64,000 nucleotides of DNA. It comes from Acetobacteraceae bacterium. GTDB lineage: Bacteria; Pseudomonadota; Alphaproteobacteria; Acetobacterales; Acetobacteraceae. Where the stretch lies: contig JAIXWG010000045.1 in the NCBI GenBank assembly GCA_027482245.1, positions 1 through 64,000 on the forward strand, read 5' to 3'. A model generated the notes under the pieces. That model had not been told where the DNA came from, did no database searches, and saw only the letters and a program-made list of their open reading frames with translations. Within the stretch, counting starts at the first letter, position 1. Every line of letters starts with the position of its first letter. A program made the translations under genes and the position numbers. Shown piece after piece: positions 34,049 through 43,247 of the stretch.

Positions 34049-35041
34049 ATGTATCTGGTCACGGGCGGCGCCGGTTTCATCGGCTCCAACCTCGTCGCCG
34101 CCCTCTGTGACCGCGGCGAGGAAGTGATGGTGGTGGACCGCCTCCGCGCCGGCGATCCGGGGCGGGAGAAGTGGCGCAACATCGCCAAGCACCCCATCGC
34201 CGGCATCCTGCCGCCGGAGGAGCTGGAGGATTTCTGGTCCGAGGACCCGGATGTCGAGGCCGTTCTCCACATGGGCGCGATCAGCGCCACGACGGCGACC
34301 GATGGCGACCTGGTCGCCGCCACCAACTTCACCCTGCCGCTCTGGCTCTGGGCCGTCTGCGCGGAACGCGGCGTGCCGCTGATCTACGCCTCCTCCGCCG
34401 CCACCTATGGCGACGGGGCGCAGGGCTTCGCGGATGACGACGCGCAGGCCGCGCTTTCCGCGCTGCGGCCGCTCAACCTCTATGGCTGGTCTAAGCTCGC
34501 CTTCGACCGGCGGGTGGCGGACATGCTGGACCGCGGCGTGCCGGCGCCGCCGCAATGGGCGGGGCTGCGCTTCTTCAACGTCTATGGCCCGAACGAGTAC
34601 CACAAGGGCCGCATGGCGAGCGTCGTCTTCCACAAGTTCCACGAGGCCCGCGGCGGCGCCCCCGCCAGGCTGTTCCGGTCCGACCGCCCCGGCGTCGCGG
34701 ATGGGGAGCAGAGGCGCGACTTCGTCCATGTGGATGACTGCGTCGCCGCCATGCTCTGGCTGCTGGACAACCCGCAGGTGAGCGGCCTGTTCAACGTGGG
34801 CTCCGGCCAGGCGCGCAGCTTCCTCGACCTGGTCCGCGCCATGTTCGCGGGGATGGGGGAGGCTGAGCGCATCGAGTTCATCGACATGCCCGCCGACCTC
34901 CGCGGCAAGTACCAGTATTTCACGGAGGCCCCGATGGGGAAGCTGCGCGCGGCGGGCTTCGACCGCGCCCCGACGACGCTGGAGGATGGCGTGGGCCGCT
35001 ACGTCCGCGATTTCCTCATGCAACCCGATCCGCATCGCTGA
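34049..35041 (+). CDS. hldD: ADP-L-glycero-D-manno-heptose-6-epimerase
   Basis: A 330-residue extended-SDR epimerase making the heptose donor for the lipopolysaccharide inner core. TGGAGFIGSNLV is the NADP-binding loop, YASSAATYGDG gives the catalytic Ser/Thr region, and LYGWSKLAFD contains the Tyr-x3-Lys pair. FFNVYGPNEYHKGRMASV and the YQYFTEA segment are specific to HldD. First gene of a run with lgt, midA-like and pgeF genes. Confidence 0.94.
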   Translation: MYLVTGGAGFIGSNLVAALCDRGEEVMVVDRLRAGDPGREKWRNIAKHPIAGILPPEELEDFWSEDPDVEAVLHMGAISATTATDGDLVAATNFTLPLWLWAVCAERGVPLIYASSAATYGDGAQGFADDDAQAALSALRPLNLYGWSKLAFDRRVADMLDRGVPAPPQWAGLRFFNVYGPNEYHKGRMASVVFHKFHEARGGAPARLFRSDRPGVADGEQRRDFVHVDDCVAAMLWLLDNPQVSGLFNVGSGQARSFLDLVRAMFAGMGEAERIEFIDMPADLRGKYQYFTEAPMGKLRAAGFDRAPTTLEDGVGRYVRDFLMQPDPHR

Positions 35042-35048
35042 CCGCCGC

Positions 35049-35849
35049 ATGATGTTCGCGATCCCCTTCCCGATGATCGACCCCGTGCTGGTCGAGATCG
35101 GGCCCTTCGCGCTGCGCTGGTACGCGCTGGCCTATATCGCCGGCATCGTGCTGGGCTGGATGCTGGCGCGGCGCATGGTGGCGCTGGCGCCCCGCGTCGC
35201 CAGCCAGGAACAGGTGGATGATTTCGTCACCTGGGCGACGCTCGGCGTCATCCTGGGCGGGCGGCTGGGCTACGTGCTGTTCTACCGCCCCGGCTACTAC
35301 CTGACCGCGCCGCATGAGGCGCTGTATGTCTGGCAGGGCGGCATGTCCTTCCATGGCGGCATGCTGGGCGTGATCGTCGCCGCGATCTGGTTCTGCCGCC
35401 GCCAGGGCCTGGCGCCGCTGGCCTTCGGCGACCGCATCGCCCCGGTGGTGCCGATCGGCCTGTTCTTCGGCCGCATCGCCAACTTCATCAATGGCGAGCT
35501 CTGGGGCCGCACCACTGACGTGCCCTGGGCCATGGTCTTCCCGACCGGCGGGCCCGATCCCCGCCACCCGAGCCAGCTCTACCAGGCGGCCATGGAGGGC
35601 GTTGTCCTCTTCATCCTGCTCCAGGCGCTGGTGCGCGTGCCCGCGCTGCGGGACCGGCCCGGCTTCCTGACCGGCACCTTCATCGCAGGCTATGGCGTGG
35701 CGCGCTTCATCGGGGAGTTCTTCCGCCAGCCCGACGCGCATCTCGGCTTCCTCTTCGCCGGCGCCACCATGGGGCAGCTGCTGTCGGTGCCGATGATCGC
35801 CGTGGGCCTGGTCCTGATCCTGCGGTCGCGCCGGGTCGCCTCCGCCTGA
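35049..35849 (+). CDS. lgt: Prolipoprotein diacylglyceryl transferase
   Basis: A 266-residue inner-membrane enzyme that attaches diacylglycerol to lipobox cysteines. It has seven or so membrane helices, the catalytic-loop histidine in GGMSFHGGMLG, and the Lgt signature GRIANFINGELWGR. Its substrates would include the several lipoproteins predicted in this window. It starts seven bases after hldD and its stop overlaps the next start by one base (TGATG). Confidence 0.96.
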   Translation: MMFAIPFPMIDPVLVEIGPFALRWYALAYIAGIVLGWMLARRMVALAPRVASQEQVDDFVTWATLGVILGGRLGYVLFYRPGYYLTAPHEALYVWQGGMSFHGGMLGVIVAAIWFCRRQGLAPLAFGDRIAPVVPIGLFFGRIANFINGELWGRTTDVPWAMVFPTGGPDPRHPSQLYQAAMEGVVLFILLQALVRVPALRDRPGFLTGTFIAGYGVARFIGEFFRQPDAHLGFLFAGATMGQLLSVPMIAVGLVLILRSRRVASA

Positions 35850-36850
35850 TGGAGCGGCTCGACCGCTTCATGGCCCGCGCGGTCGCGGCCTACTACGCCC
35901 GGCCCACGACCCCCTTCGGGCGAGGCGGCGACTTCACCACGGCGCCCGAGATCAGCCAGGCCTTCGGGGAGGTCCTGGGCGCCTGGGCCGCCGTGGTGTG
36001 GGAGAGGATGGGCTGTCCCGATCCCGTGCTGCTGGTGGAATGCGGCCCCGGCCGCGGCACGCTGACGGCCGATGCGCTGCGCGCGGCCGGTGACGTGGCC
36101 CCGGCCTTCCGCGCCGCGATCCGCCTGCACCTGCTGGAAACCTCCCCGGCGCTGCGGGAGGCGCAGCGCCGCGCGCTGGGCGATGCCGTCGCCGCGTGGC
36201 ACGACGACCTCTCCACCCTGCCCGCCGGCCCGATGCTGCTGCTGGCCAATGAATTCCTGGACGCCTTGCCGATCCGGCAATTCGTCCGCCGGGGCGATGG
36301 CTGGGCGGAGCGTCATGTGGCCGACGGCGTCTTCGTCGAACAGCCCACCGATCAGCCCCCCGCCTGGCCCGGCCCGGCGCCGGAAGGCGCGGTGCGGGAG
36401 GTCTGCGAACCGGCGCTTGCCATCATCCGAACGCTGGCGGGCCGCCTCGCCACCCAGGGCGGCGCGGCGCTGTTCATCGACTACGGGCCGGCCGAATCCT
36501 GCCTCGGCGAGAGCCTGCAGGCCGTCTCCGCCCAGCGCGGCGGCATCGATCCCCTGGCCGATCCCGGCACGGTGGACCTCACCGCCCATGTGGATTTCGC
36601 GGCACTCGCCGCCATCGCCCGCCAGGCCGGCGCCGCCGCTGGGGGCCCGCTGCCGCAGGGCCTGTTCCTGCAGCGCCTCGGCCTCATGACCCGCGCCGCC
36701 ATGCTGGCCCAGGCCCGGCCGCGGCTGGCGGGCGACATCCTGAGTGGCGCGGAACGCCTGGTGGCGGCGGAGGGGATGGGCCGCCTGTTCAAGGCCCTGG
36801 CCCTCTGCGACCCTGCCCTGGAACCCCTGCCCGGATTCGAGACGCCATGA
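35849..36850 (+). CDS. SAM-dependent methyltransferase, MidA/NDUFAF7 family
   Basis: A 333-residue class I methyltransferase. FGRGGDFTTAPEISQAFGE opens the family, VECGPGRGTLTAD is the SAM-binding loop, LANEFLDALPIRQF and ALFIDYGPAESC are further conserved blocks. The mitochondrial homologue methylates an arginine of a complex I subunit during assembly; the bacterial target is unproven. Coupled by overlap to lgt before it and pgeF after it, a common alphaproteobacterial cluster. Confidence 0.92.
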   Translation: MERLDRFMARAVAAYYARPTTPFGRGGDFTTAPEISQAFGEVLGAWAAVVWERMGCPDPVLLVECGPGRGTLTADALRAAGDVAPAFRAAIRLHLLETSPALREAQRRALGDAVAAWHDDLSTLPAGPMLLLANEFLDALPIRQFVRRGDGWAERHVADGVFVEQPTDQPPAWPGPAPEGAVREVCEPALAIIRTLAGRLATQGGAALFIDYGPAESCLGESLQAVSAQRGGIDPLADPGTVDLTAHVDFAALAAIARQAGAAAGGPLPQGLFLQRLGLMTRAAMLAQARPRLAGDILSGAERLVAAEGMGRLFKALALCDPALEPLPGFETP

Positions 36851-37611
36851 ACCCCGGCTTCCTGACCGGCGCGCTGCCCCTGCCGCACGCCTTCTTCACC
36901 CGGCAGGGCGGCGTCTCCTCCGGCGCCTTCGCCTCGCTGAACTGCTCCCTCTCCTCCCCGGACGACCCGGATGCCGTGCGCCGCAACCGCGCCGCCGCCG
37001 CCGCGGTGCTGGGGGGCGGGCCCGGTGACCTGCTCGGCCTCTACCAGGTCCATGGCGTGGCGGTGGCGGATGGGCGCACGCCGTGGGACGACGCCAGCCG
37101 CCCCCGCGCCGACGCCGTCGTGACCGACCGGCCCGGCCAGATGCTGTCCGTCGTCACCGCGGATTGCGCGCCGGTCCTCTTCGCCGATGCGGAGGCCGGC
37201 GTGATCGGCGCCGCCCATGCGGGCTGGCGCGGCGCCGTGGCGGGCGTGCTGGAAGCGACGATCGAGGCGATGGAAGCGCTCGGCGCCCGCCGCGCCCGCA
37301 TCGCCGCCGTGGTCGGCCCCTGCATCGGCCAGGCCAGCTACGAGGTCGGCCCCGACCTGCGGGATGAGGTCCTGGCCCGTGACGCCGCCGATGCCCGCTT
37401 CTTCGCGGCAGGCCAGCGGGAGGATCGCTGGCAGTTCGATCTGGCGGGCTATTGCGTCGCCCGCCTGTCCGCCGCCGGGGCGGGCCAGGCCCGGGCCCTG
37501 ATGGTGGACACGCTGGCGGAGGAGGATCGCTTCTTCAGCCATCGCCGCCGGACGCTGGCTGGCGGCGGGCCGATCGGCCACCAACTCTCCGCCATCGCGC
37601 TTCCCGGGTGA
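36847..37611 (+). CDS. pgeF: Peptidoglycan editing factor PgeF (laccase-domain/YfiH family)
   Basis: A 254-residue protein. The metal-binding residues are in YQVHGVAVA, VTADCAPVLF and AAHAGWRGAVAGVLE, with the VVGPCIGQASYEVG block after. Family members remove misincorporated amino acids from peptidoglycan precursors and were earlier called polyphenol oxidases. The start overlaps the midA-like stop codon by four bases. A 22-codon frame begins five bases after its stop. Confidence 0.94.
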   Translation: MNPGFLTGALPLPHAFFTRQGGVSSGAFASLNCSLSSPDDPDAVRRNRAAAAAVLGGGPGDLLGLYQVHGVAVADGRTPWDDASRPRADAVVTDRPGQMLSVVTADCAPVLFADAEAGVIGAAHAGWRGAVAGVLEATIEAMEALGARRARIAAVVGPCIGQASYEVGPDLRDEVLARDAADARFFAAGQREDRWQFDLAGYCVARLSAAGAGQARALMVDTLAEEDRFFSHRRRTLAGGGPIGHQLSAIALPG

Positions 37612-37615
37612 TCGC

Positions 37616-37684
37616 ATGCCCTACGTCGTCATGTTCATGGTGCTGATGATGCTGACCCTGCTGGTTTCCTGTGTCATCGCGTAG
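37616..37684 (+). CDS. Candidate 22-residue hydrophobic peptide upstream of a lipoprotein gene
   Basis: ATG CCC TAC at 37616 opens a 22-residue frame, [19 protein letters not shown] plus VIA, ending TAG at 37684. Almost every residue is hydrophobic, so it could be a single membrane helix, or a leader. It begins five bases after pgeF and runs 14 bases into the next gene in another frame, so it may couple translation between the two. No strong ribosome site is seen. Existence is uncertain. Confidence 0.4.
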   Translation: MPYVVMFMVLMMLTLLVSCVIA

Positions 37685-38651
37685 CGCCCCCGCCAGGCGG
37701 GCCCTGCTGGCCGCGCTGGCGCCCCTGGCGCTGGCCGCCTGCGGCGACCTGCCGCAGCCCTTCCGCGGCCGCCCCGGCCAGGTGGCACGGCAGTTGCGCC
37801 GGCCGCCGGGCTACCGCGTGGCCGTCCCCGCCTCCTCCCAGACCATGCTGACGGACGCGGATGCCGGCGCCTTCGCCCGCGCCATGGCGGAGGCCCTGGT
37901 GGCGCAGGAAGTCCCCGCCGTGGCGGCGGACCCGCTGCCGCTGGACTGGCAGCTGATCGTGGGCGTGGAGCGCGATGGGCAGCTGGTCACGCCGCGCTTC
38001 GCCCTGACCAACGGGGATGGCGTGGCGCTCGGCATGCTGGTCGGCCGCCCCGTCCCGGCGCGGGAATGGGCGGAAGGCAGCGCGCCGCTCTTCGCCCGCG
38101 TGGCCGCGGAAGCCGCGCCGCGCCTGGCCGACCTGCTGGCGCGGATCGAGGCGCAGGCCCGCACGGGCGATGAACGCGCGGCCGGGTCCGGCGCGCCGGT
38201 GATGCGCCTGCTGCCCGTGCGCGGCGCCCCAGGCGACGGCAACCGCAGCCTGACCGCGAAGATGAAGGACAGCCTGGCCGCGCTGGGCTTCCAGGTGCAG
38301 GACCAGGCGGAGGGCGCGGATTTCGCCGTCTCCGGCGAGGTGACGATGAGCCCGGCCGGGCGCGGCCTGCAGCGCGTGGAGATCGTCTGGACTGTCTCCC
38401 GCCGGGATGGACAGGACCTCGGCCGCGTGGCGCAGCTGAACGAGGTGCCGTCCGGCACGCTGAACGGGCTGTGGGGCGACGTCGCCTTCGTGGTGGCGGA
38501 GGAAGCGGCAGGCGGCGTGCGGGACGTGGTGTTCAACGCCGGCGGCATCGGCGCCCGCCCCGCCGCCGCCGCCGCCCCGGCGGCGGAGCCCGCCGTCGCC
38601 AGCCCACCCCCCGCGACCACGCCGGCGCGGGCGGCCCGCCCCCGGCGGTAG
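37671..38651 (+). CDS. Predicted outer-membrane/periplasmic lipoprotein, unknown function
   Basis: A 326-residue protein starting with GTG at 37671. The signal [16 protein letters not shown] has a good lipobox, so Cys 24 would be lipidated. The mature domain (about residues 45-280) has alternating strands and helices, including [32 protein letters not shown] and [16 protein letters not shown], and ends in an Ala/Pro-rich tail. Homologues are common next to pgeF and prs in this group, to my recollection. Function unknown. Confidence 0.75.
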   Translation: MSSRSAPARRALLAALAPLALAACGDLPQPFRGRPGQVARQLRRPPGYRVAVPASSQTMLTDADAGAFARAMAEALVAQEVPAVAADPLPLDWQLIVGVERDGQLVTPRFALTNGDGVALGMLVGRPVPAREWAEGSAPLFARVAAEAAPRLADLLARIEAQARTGDERAAGSGAPVMRLLPVRGAPGDGNRSLTAKMKDSLAALGFQVQDQAEGADFAVSGEVTMSPAGRGLQRVEIVWTVSRRDGQDLGRVAQLNEVPSGTLNGLWGDVAFVVAEEAAGGVRDVVFNAGGIGARPAAAAAPAAEPAVASPPPATTPARAARPRR

Positions 38652-38776
38652 GGCTCCCATGCGTGGGCGGCATCCGCCCGCGATGGACACCCAACCGTCA
38701 CGTTGCTACCAACCCGCCGTCGCGGCGGTGTGTGTTCCGGCGCGGCACCCTCCCTTGCCCCCGGGGTTCGTGTCGC

Positions 38777-39709
38777 ATGAAGATCATCGCCTGCAACAGC
38801 AACCGCCCCCTGGCCGAGGCGGTGGCGTCGGCGCTCGGAATGCCGCTCACCCAGGCATCGGTGCGACGCTTCGCCGACATGGAGATCTTCTGCGAGATCC
38901 ATGAGAATGTCCGCGGCGAGGATGTCTTCGTGGTGCAGTCCACGAGCTACCCGGCCAATGACAACCTGATGGAACTGCTGATCATGCTGGACGCGCTGAA
39001 GCGCGGCAGCGCGCGGCGCATCACGGCGGTCATCCCCTATTTCGGCTATGCGCGGCAGGACCGGAAATCGGGCCCCCGCACGCCGATCTCCGCCAAGCTG
39101 GTGGCGAACCTCATCACCGCGGCCGGCGCCAACCGCGTGCTGACGATGGATCTCCACGCCGCCCAGATCCAGGGCTTCTTCGACATTCCCGTCGACAACC
39201 TCTTCGCCGCGCCGCTCTTCGCGCGCGACATCCAGGAGCGTTTCGCGGGCCGCGACCTGATGGTCGTCTCGCCCGACGTCGGCGGCGTGGTCCGTGCCCG
39301 CGCCATCGCGGCGCGCATCCACACGGACCTGGCCATCATCGACAAGCGCCGCCCCCGCGCCGGCGTTTCCGAAGTGATGAACGTGATCGGCGAGGTCGAG
39401 GGCCGGCACTGCATCCTGGTGGACGACATCGTCGATAGCGGCGGCACGCTCTGCAACGCGGCGGAAGCGCTGCTGAAGAACGGCGCCAAGTCGGCCAGCG
39501 TCTACGTCACGCATGGCGTCTTCTCCGGCGGCGCGGTGGCGCGCGTCGGCGCCGCGGCGATCGAGCACATGATCGTCACGGACAGCATCCTGGCGACGGA
39601 AGCCGTGCGCGTCAGCCGCAACATCAAGCAGCTGACCATCGCGCCCCTGCTGGCGGAAGCGATGAAGCGCATCAGCGAGGAATCCTCCGTCTCCACGCTG
39701 TTCAACTGA
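38777..39709 (+). CDS. prs: Ribose-phosphate pyrophosphokinase
   Basis: A 310-residue PRPP synthetase, source of PRPP for nucleotides, histidine and tryptophan. Landmarks are [20 protein letters not shown], the flexible loop [10 protein letters not shown], the [13 protein letters not shown] block, and the PRPP-binding loop [17 protein letters not shown]. The upstream 125-base gap should hold its promoter. The stop overlaps the start of a small lipoprotein gene by one base. Confidence 0.97.
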   Translation: MKIIACNSNRPLAEAVASALGMPLTQASVRRFADMEIFCEIHENVRGEDVFVVQSTSYPANDNLMELLIMLDALKRGSARRITAVIPYFGYARQDRKSGPRTPISAKLVANLITAAGANRVLTMDLHAAQIQGFFDIPVDNLFAAPLFARDIQERFAGRDLMVVSPDVGGVVRARAIAARIHTDLAIIDKRRPRAGVSEVMNVIGEVEGRHCILVDDIVDSGGTLCNAAEALLKNGAKSASVYVTHGVFSGGAVARVGAAAIEHMIVTDSILATEAVRVSRNIKQLTIAPLLAEAMKRISEESSVSTLFN

Positions 39710-39861
39710 TGAAGCGCGCCGCCCTCCTGCTCGCGCTGCTGGCCCTTGGCGCCTGCACGACGGAACAGGTGGCGCGTTCAGCCGCCTCCGCCTGCCGCGC
39801 AAGCCCGGCATCCTGCACCGACCGAACCCTGCCCGAGGCCGCGCGCAGCCCGGGTTTGTAA
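39709..39861 (+). CDS. Small lipoprotein (50 residues)
   Basis: [19 protein letters not shown] is a textbook lipoprotein signal with Cys 16 as the modified residue. The remaining 35 residues contain two more cysteines (SACRASPASC) and end in PEAARSPGL. The ATG overlaps the prs stop (TGATG), so it is translationally coupled to prs. It may be a tiny envelope lipoprotein; no family is recognised. Confidence 0.68.
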   Translation: MKRAALLLALLALGACTTEQVARSAASACRASPASCTDRTLPEAARSPGL

Positions 39862-39929
39862 CCCCCAAGGGCGTGATGCAACGGCCCTGGCGATGATGCG
39901 TTGCGCGACCTCCGGCAGGGGGTGGCGCG

Positions 39930-40196
39930 ATGTACTGGGTGGTGGTGGGGCTGATGACGATCGCCGACTGGTACCGGGGCGACGGCCACCACATCCGCAA
40001 CCGCGCCAGCGTCGCCGCCCTCGTCGCGGTCGGCGCGCTGTTGCTGGACATCCCGCTCTGGGGCGCGCTGCTGCTGGCGGCGGGCGCCTGGATCTGGGCC
40101 ATGGTGCCGATGCAGTGGCCGCGCGCCACCGGCGCCGCGGGCCTGGCCGCCGGCGCCGGGATCATGGCCTGGGCGCTGGACCTGTCGCTGTTCTGA
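39930..40196 (+). CDS. Small integral membrane protein
   Basis: An 88-residue protein with three hydrophobic segments (YWVVVGLMTIADW, VAALVAVGALLLDIPLWGAL, LLAAGAWIWAMVPM, and a C-terminal AAGLAAGAGIMAWALDL) separated by a short basic loop. A G-rich ribosome site precedes the ATG. It lies 68 bases after the small lipoprotein gene, on the same strand. Family not recognised. Confidence 0.6.
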   Translation: MYWVVVGLMTIADWYRGDGHHIRNRASVAALVAVGALLLDIPLWGALLLAAGAWIWAMVPMQWPRATGAAGLAAGAGIMAWALDLSLF

Positions 40197-40202
40197 CCCG
40201 GG

Positions 40203-40589
40203 TCAGGCCAGGGTGAAGCAGGGCACGGGCGGGCCGTCATTTTCGCTCGGCTTGAAGACCAGCCGCACCCGGGCACCGATCCGCACCGCCTCCAGCTCGC
40301 AATCCACGATGTTGGTGAACAGCCGCGGGCCTTCCGCCAGTTCGACATAGGCCGCGCAGGTCGGGCCGCCGGCGCGGAGGATCGTGTAGCTGTAGACCGT
40401 GCCCTCGCCGCTCGCCTCGACGAGGTCGACGTTGGGCGACAGCGTGAAGGGCGAGACGCCGCGCGGGTACCAGAAGTGCCTGCCCGTGTCCTTGCACAGG
40501 CCGATCACCAGCTTCCCCTCTCGGGCCGCGTCCCATACGGCCTTGCTGGTGGGGTCCGCGACGGGGGCGGCGAAGAGCTTCTCGCTCAT
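40203..40589 (-). CDS. OB-fold/zinc-ribbon protein (DUF35 family), thiolase partner
   Basis: A 128-residue protein of the DUF35 type, usually an OB-fold acyl-CoA-binding partner of thiolases. GRHFWYPRGVSPFTLSPN and VYSYTILRAGGPTCAAYVEL are typical, but the usual zinc-ribbon cysteine pairs are largely missing (only a few isolated cysteines), so zinc binding is doubtful. It starts just downstream of the thiolase gene, whose stop lies six bases before the ATG; GGGAG precedes it. Confidence 0.82.
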   Translation of the reverse strand: MSEKLFAAPVADPTSKAVWDAAREGKLVIGLCKDTGRHFWYPRGVSPFTLSPNVDLVEASGEGTVYSYTILRAGGPTCAAYVELAEGPRLFTNIVDCELEAVRIGARVRLVFKPSENDGPPVPCFTLA

Positions 40590-40594
40590 GGATG

Positions 40595-41767
40595 TCACTC
40601 CCGTTCCAGGATGAGGGTCGCGCTGCCGTGGCGATGGCCAAGCAGCCCGCCTGTGCCATGCGCCAGCGCCAGCGTGCAGCCCGGCACCTGCACCGCCGGA
40701 TGCGCCTCCCCGCGCAACTGCCGCACGGCCTCGATCACCTTGGTCATGCCGCCGCGATTGGCGGGGTGGTTGTTGCAGAGCCCGCCGCCATCCGTGTTGA
40801 AGGGCAGCTTCCCCACGCCGCTGATGAGGTTGCCGTCGGCGACGAACTTTCCTCCGTCACCCTTCGCGCAGAAGCCGAGGTCTTCCAGCTGCATCAGCAC
40901 GGTGATGGTGAAGCTGTCGTAGATGCTGGCGTACTGGATGTCGGCGGGCGCCACGCCCGCCTCCCCGAAGGCCCGCGCGCCGGTCAGCGCCGCGCCGCTG
41001 CTGGTCAGGTCGCGATAGCCGCCGAATTCGCCCTGCGCCGTCTCCCCGGTGCCGCGCACCGTCACCACGGGGCGCTTCAGGCTGCGCGCGATCTCCGGCC
41101 GCGCCACGATCAGCGCGCCGCCGCCATCGCTGATGACGCAGCAATCCAGGCGATGCAGCGGGTCCGACACCATCGGCGAATTCACCACATCCTCCACCGT
41201 CACCACCTTCTTCAGCATGGCGTGCGGGTTGTGCTGCGCGTGGTGGCTGGCGGCGACCTTGATCCAGGCGAGCTGCTCGCTGGTGGTGCCATAGTCGTGC
41301 ATGTGCCGCATGGCGCAGAGCGCGTAGCTGGTGCCGGTCGTCTTGGTGAAGGGCACCTCGAACTGGTCATCCGGCACGTTCGGGTTCTGCGCCCGCGCGC
41401 CGGTGCCGACCGCCTGGCCCTCGCTCCGCGGCCGGCCCGCCAGCGTCACCAGCACCACATTGGCGCGGCCGAGCTTGATGGCCGCGGCGGCATGCGCGAC
41501 ATGGGCGATGTAGGAACAGCCGCCGAGATCGGTGCTGTCGGCGTAGCTGAGGCGATCCAGGCCCATGTAGTCGATCATCGACAGCGGCCCGAGGCCGGGC
41601 GCATCGCCCGCGCAGACATAGCCGTCGATGTCGTCCTTGGAGAGCCCCGCATCCTGCAGCGCGCCCCAGGCGACCTCCGCATGCAGCTGCGCGACGGATT
41701 TATCCTCCGCCTTGCGGGTGGGGTGTTCGAAGGCGCCGACGATGCAGGCGCTGCCGCGGAGGCTCAT
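40595..41767 (-). CDS. Thiolase family protein (SCP-x/nondecarboxylating type)
   Basis: A 390-residue thiolase-fold protein of the lipid-transfer/acetyl-CoA acetyltransferase branch that works with a DUF35 partner. Seen are LHAEVAWGALQDAGL, DSTDLGGCSYIAHVAHAA around the nucleophile region (the Cys in LGGCSY), CNNHPANRGGMTKVIEA and GCTLALAHGTGG with the late histidine. The substrate is unknown. Divergent from the fumarylacetoacetase gene. Confidence 0.86.
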   Translation of the reverse strand: MSLRGSACIVGAFEHPTRKAEDKSVAQLHAEVAWGALQDAGLSKDDIDGYVCAGDAPGLGPLSMIDYMGLDRLSYADSTDLGGCSYIAHVAHAAAAIKLGRANVVLVTLAGRPRSEGQAVGTGARAQNPNVPDDQFEVPFTKTTGTSYALCAMRHMHDYGTTSEQLAWIKVAASHHAQHNPHAMLKKVVTVEDVVNSPMVSDPLHRLDCCVISDGGGALIVARPEIARSLKRPVVTVRGTGETAQGEFGGYRDLTSSGAALTGARAFGEAGVAPADIQYASIYDSFTITVLMQLEDLGFCAKGDGGKFVADGNLISGVGKLPFNTDGGGLCNNHPANRGGMTKVIEAVRQLRGEAHPAVQVPGCTLALAHGTGGLLGHRHGSATLILERE

Positions 41768-41889
41768 GGCTGATATCCGGACGCTGTTGGGCGCACCGTG
41801 GCAAGGGATGGCGCGGCGGGCAAGACGGGCAGACTTCACGGCACGGCTGGGCTGTGCTGCCCTGCGGTGAACGGCTTTCGGAAACGACC

Positions 41890-43194
41890 ATGGCACTCGA
41901 CGACACGCATGATCCTGCGCGGCGCTCCTTCGTCGCCTCCGCGAACGGCCACGCCGATTTCCCCATCCAGAACCTGCCCTTCGGCGTCTTCTCGCCCCCC
42001 GGCGGCGCGCCCCGCGCCGGCGTGGCGATCGGGGACATGATCCTGGACCTGGAAGCGGCCTCGGACGCGCACCTGTTCTGCGAGGAAGCGGCCGCCGCGG
42101 CGCGGGCCGCGAAGGGCGGCGCGCTGAACGCGATGCTGGCGCTGGGCACCGGGCCGCGCCGCGCGCTGCGGGCACAGCTCTCGACGCTGCTGGAAGCGGG
42201 GTCGCGGTTCGAGGCGCAGGTGACGCCGATGCTGCACCCCGCCACGGATTGCACGATGCACCTGCCCGCGCGCATCGGCGACTACACGGATTTCTTCGCC
42301 GGCATCCAGCACGCGATGAATGCCGGCGCGATGTTCCGGCCCGACAATCCCCTGCTGCCGAACTACAAATACGTCCCCATCGGCTATCACGGCCGCGCCT
42401 CCTCCATCGTGCCCTCCGGCCATCCGGTGCGGCGGCCGAACGGCCAGCGGAAGCCGGCGAGCGAGACGGTGCCGAGCGTCGGGCCCTCCCGCAACCTCGA
42501 CTACGAGCTGGAACTCGGGATCTGGATCGGGCCGGGGAACCAGCTGGGGGAGCCGATCCCGATCGGCCAGGCCGGCGAGCACATCGCCGGCTTCTGCCTG
42601 CTGAACGACTGGTCGGCACGGGACATCCAGGGCTGGGAATACCAGCCCCTCGGCCCCTTCCTGGCGAAAAGCTTCTGCTCGACCATCAGCCCCTGGATCA
42701 TCACCCCTGAGGCGATGGCCCCCTTCCGTGTGGCGCAGGCGAAGCGGCCGGAGGGTGATCCGGCGCCCCTGCCCTATCTCTGGGATGATGCCGACCAGGC
42801 GACCGGCGCCATGGCGCTGGAGCTGGAAGTGCTGCTGATGACGCCGGGCCTGGCGGCGAAGGGGTTGGCCCCGCATCGCCTCGGCCTGTCCGATGCCCGT
42901 GCGCTGTACTGGACCCCCGCGCAGCTGGTCGCGCACCACGCCAGCGGCGGCTGCAACCTCAACCCCGGCGACCTCTGCGGCACCGGCACCATCTCGACCA
43001 CGGAGGTCTCGGGCTATGGCTCGCTGCTCGAGATCACGAAGGGCGGGCGGGAACCGCTGACGCTGGCGTCCGGGGAGACGCGTCGCTTCCTGGAGGATGG
43101 CGACACCGTGACGCTGCTGGCCCGCGCCCGCCGCGACGGCTACGCCGGCATCGGCTTCGGCGCCTGCACCGGGACCATCCTCCCTGCGCCTTGA
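41890..43194 (+). CDS. fahA: Fumarylacetoacetase
   Basis: A 434-residue hydrolase that splits fumarylacetoacetate into fumarate and acetoacetate, the last step of tyrosine and phenylalanine breakdown. It has the short N-terminal SH3-like domain (FPIQNLPFGVFSPPGG), the metal-binding core (DYTDFFAGIQHAMNAGAMF, YELELGIWIG, LNDWSARDIQGWEY), and GTGTISTTEVSGYGSLLE near the end. It is monocistronic in appearance; homogentisate dioxygenase is not in the window. Confidence 0.95.
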   Translation: MALDDTHDPARRSFVASANGHADFPIQNLPFGVFSPPGGAPRAGVAIGDMILDLEAASDAHLFCEEAAAAARAAKGGALNAMLALGTGPRRALRAQLSTLLEAGSRFEAQVTPMLHPATDCTMHLPARIGDYTDFFAGIQHAMNAGAMFRPDNPLLPNYKYVPIGYHGRASSIVPSGHPVRRPNGQRKPASETVPSVGPSRNLDYELELGIWIGPGNQLGEPIPIGQAGEHIAGFCLLNDWSARDIQGWEYQPLGPFLAKSFCSTISPWIITPEAMAPFRVAQAKRPEGDPAPLPYLWDDADQATGAMALELEVLLMTPGLAAKGLAPHRLGLSDARALYWTPAQLVAHHASGGCNLNPGDLCGTGTISTTEVSGYGSLLEITKGGREPLTLASGETRRFLEDGDTVTLLARARRDGYAGIGFGACTGTILPAP

Positions 43195-43247
43195 TCGCCG
43201 CGCCCAACGGCGCGACGATACTGACAAGTATGAAGGAGGAAATGGCC

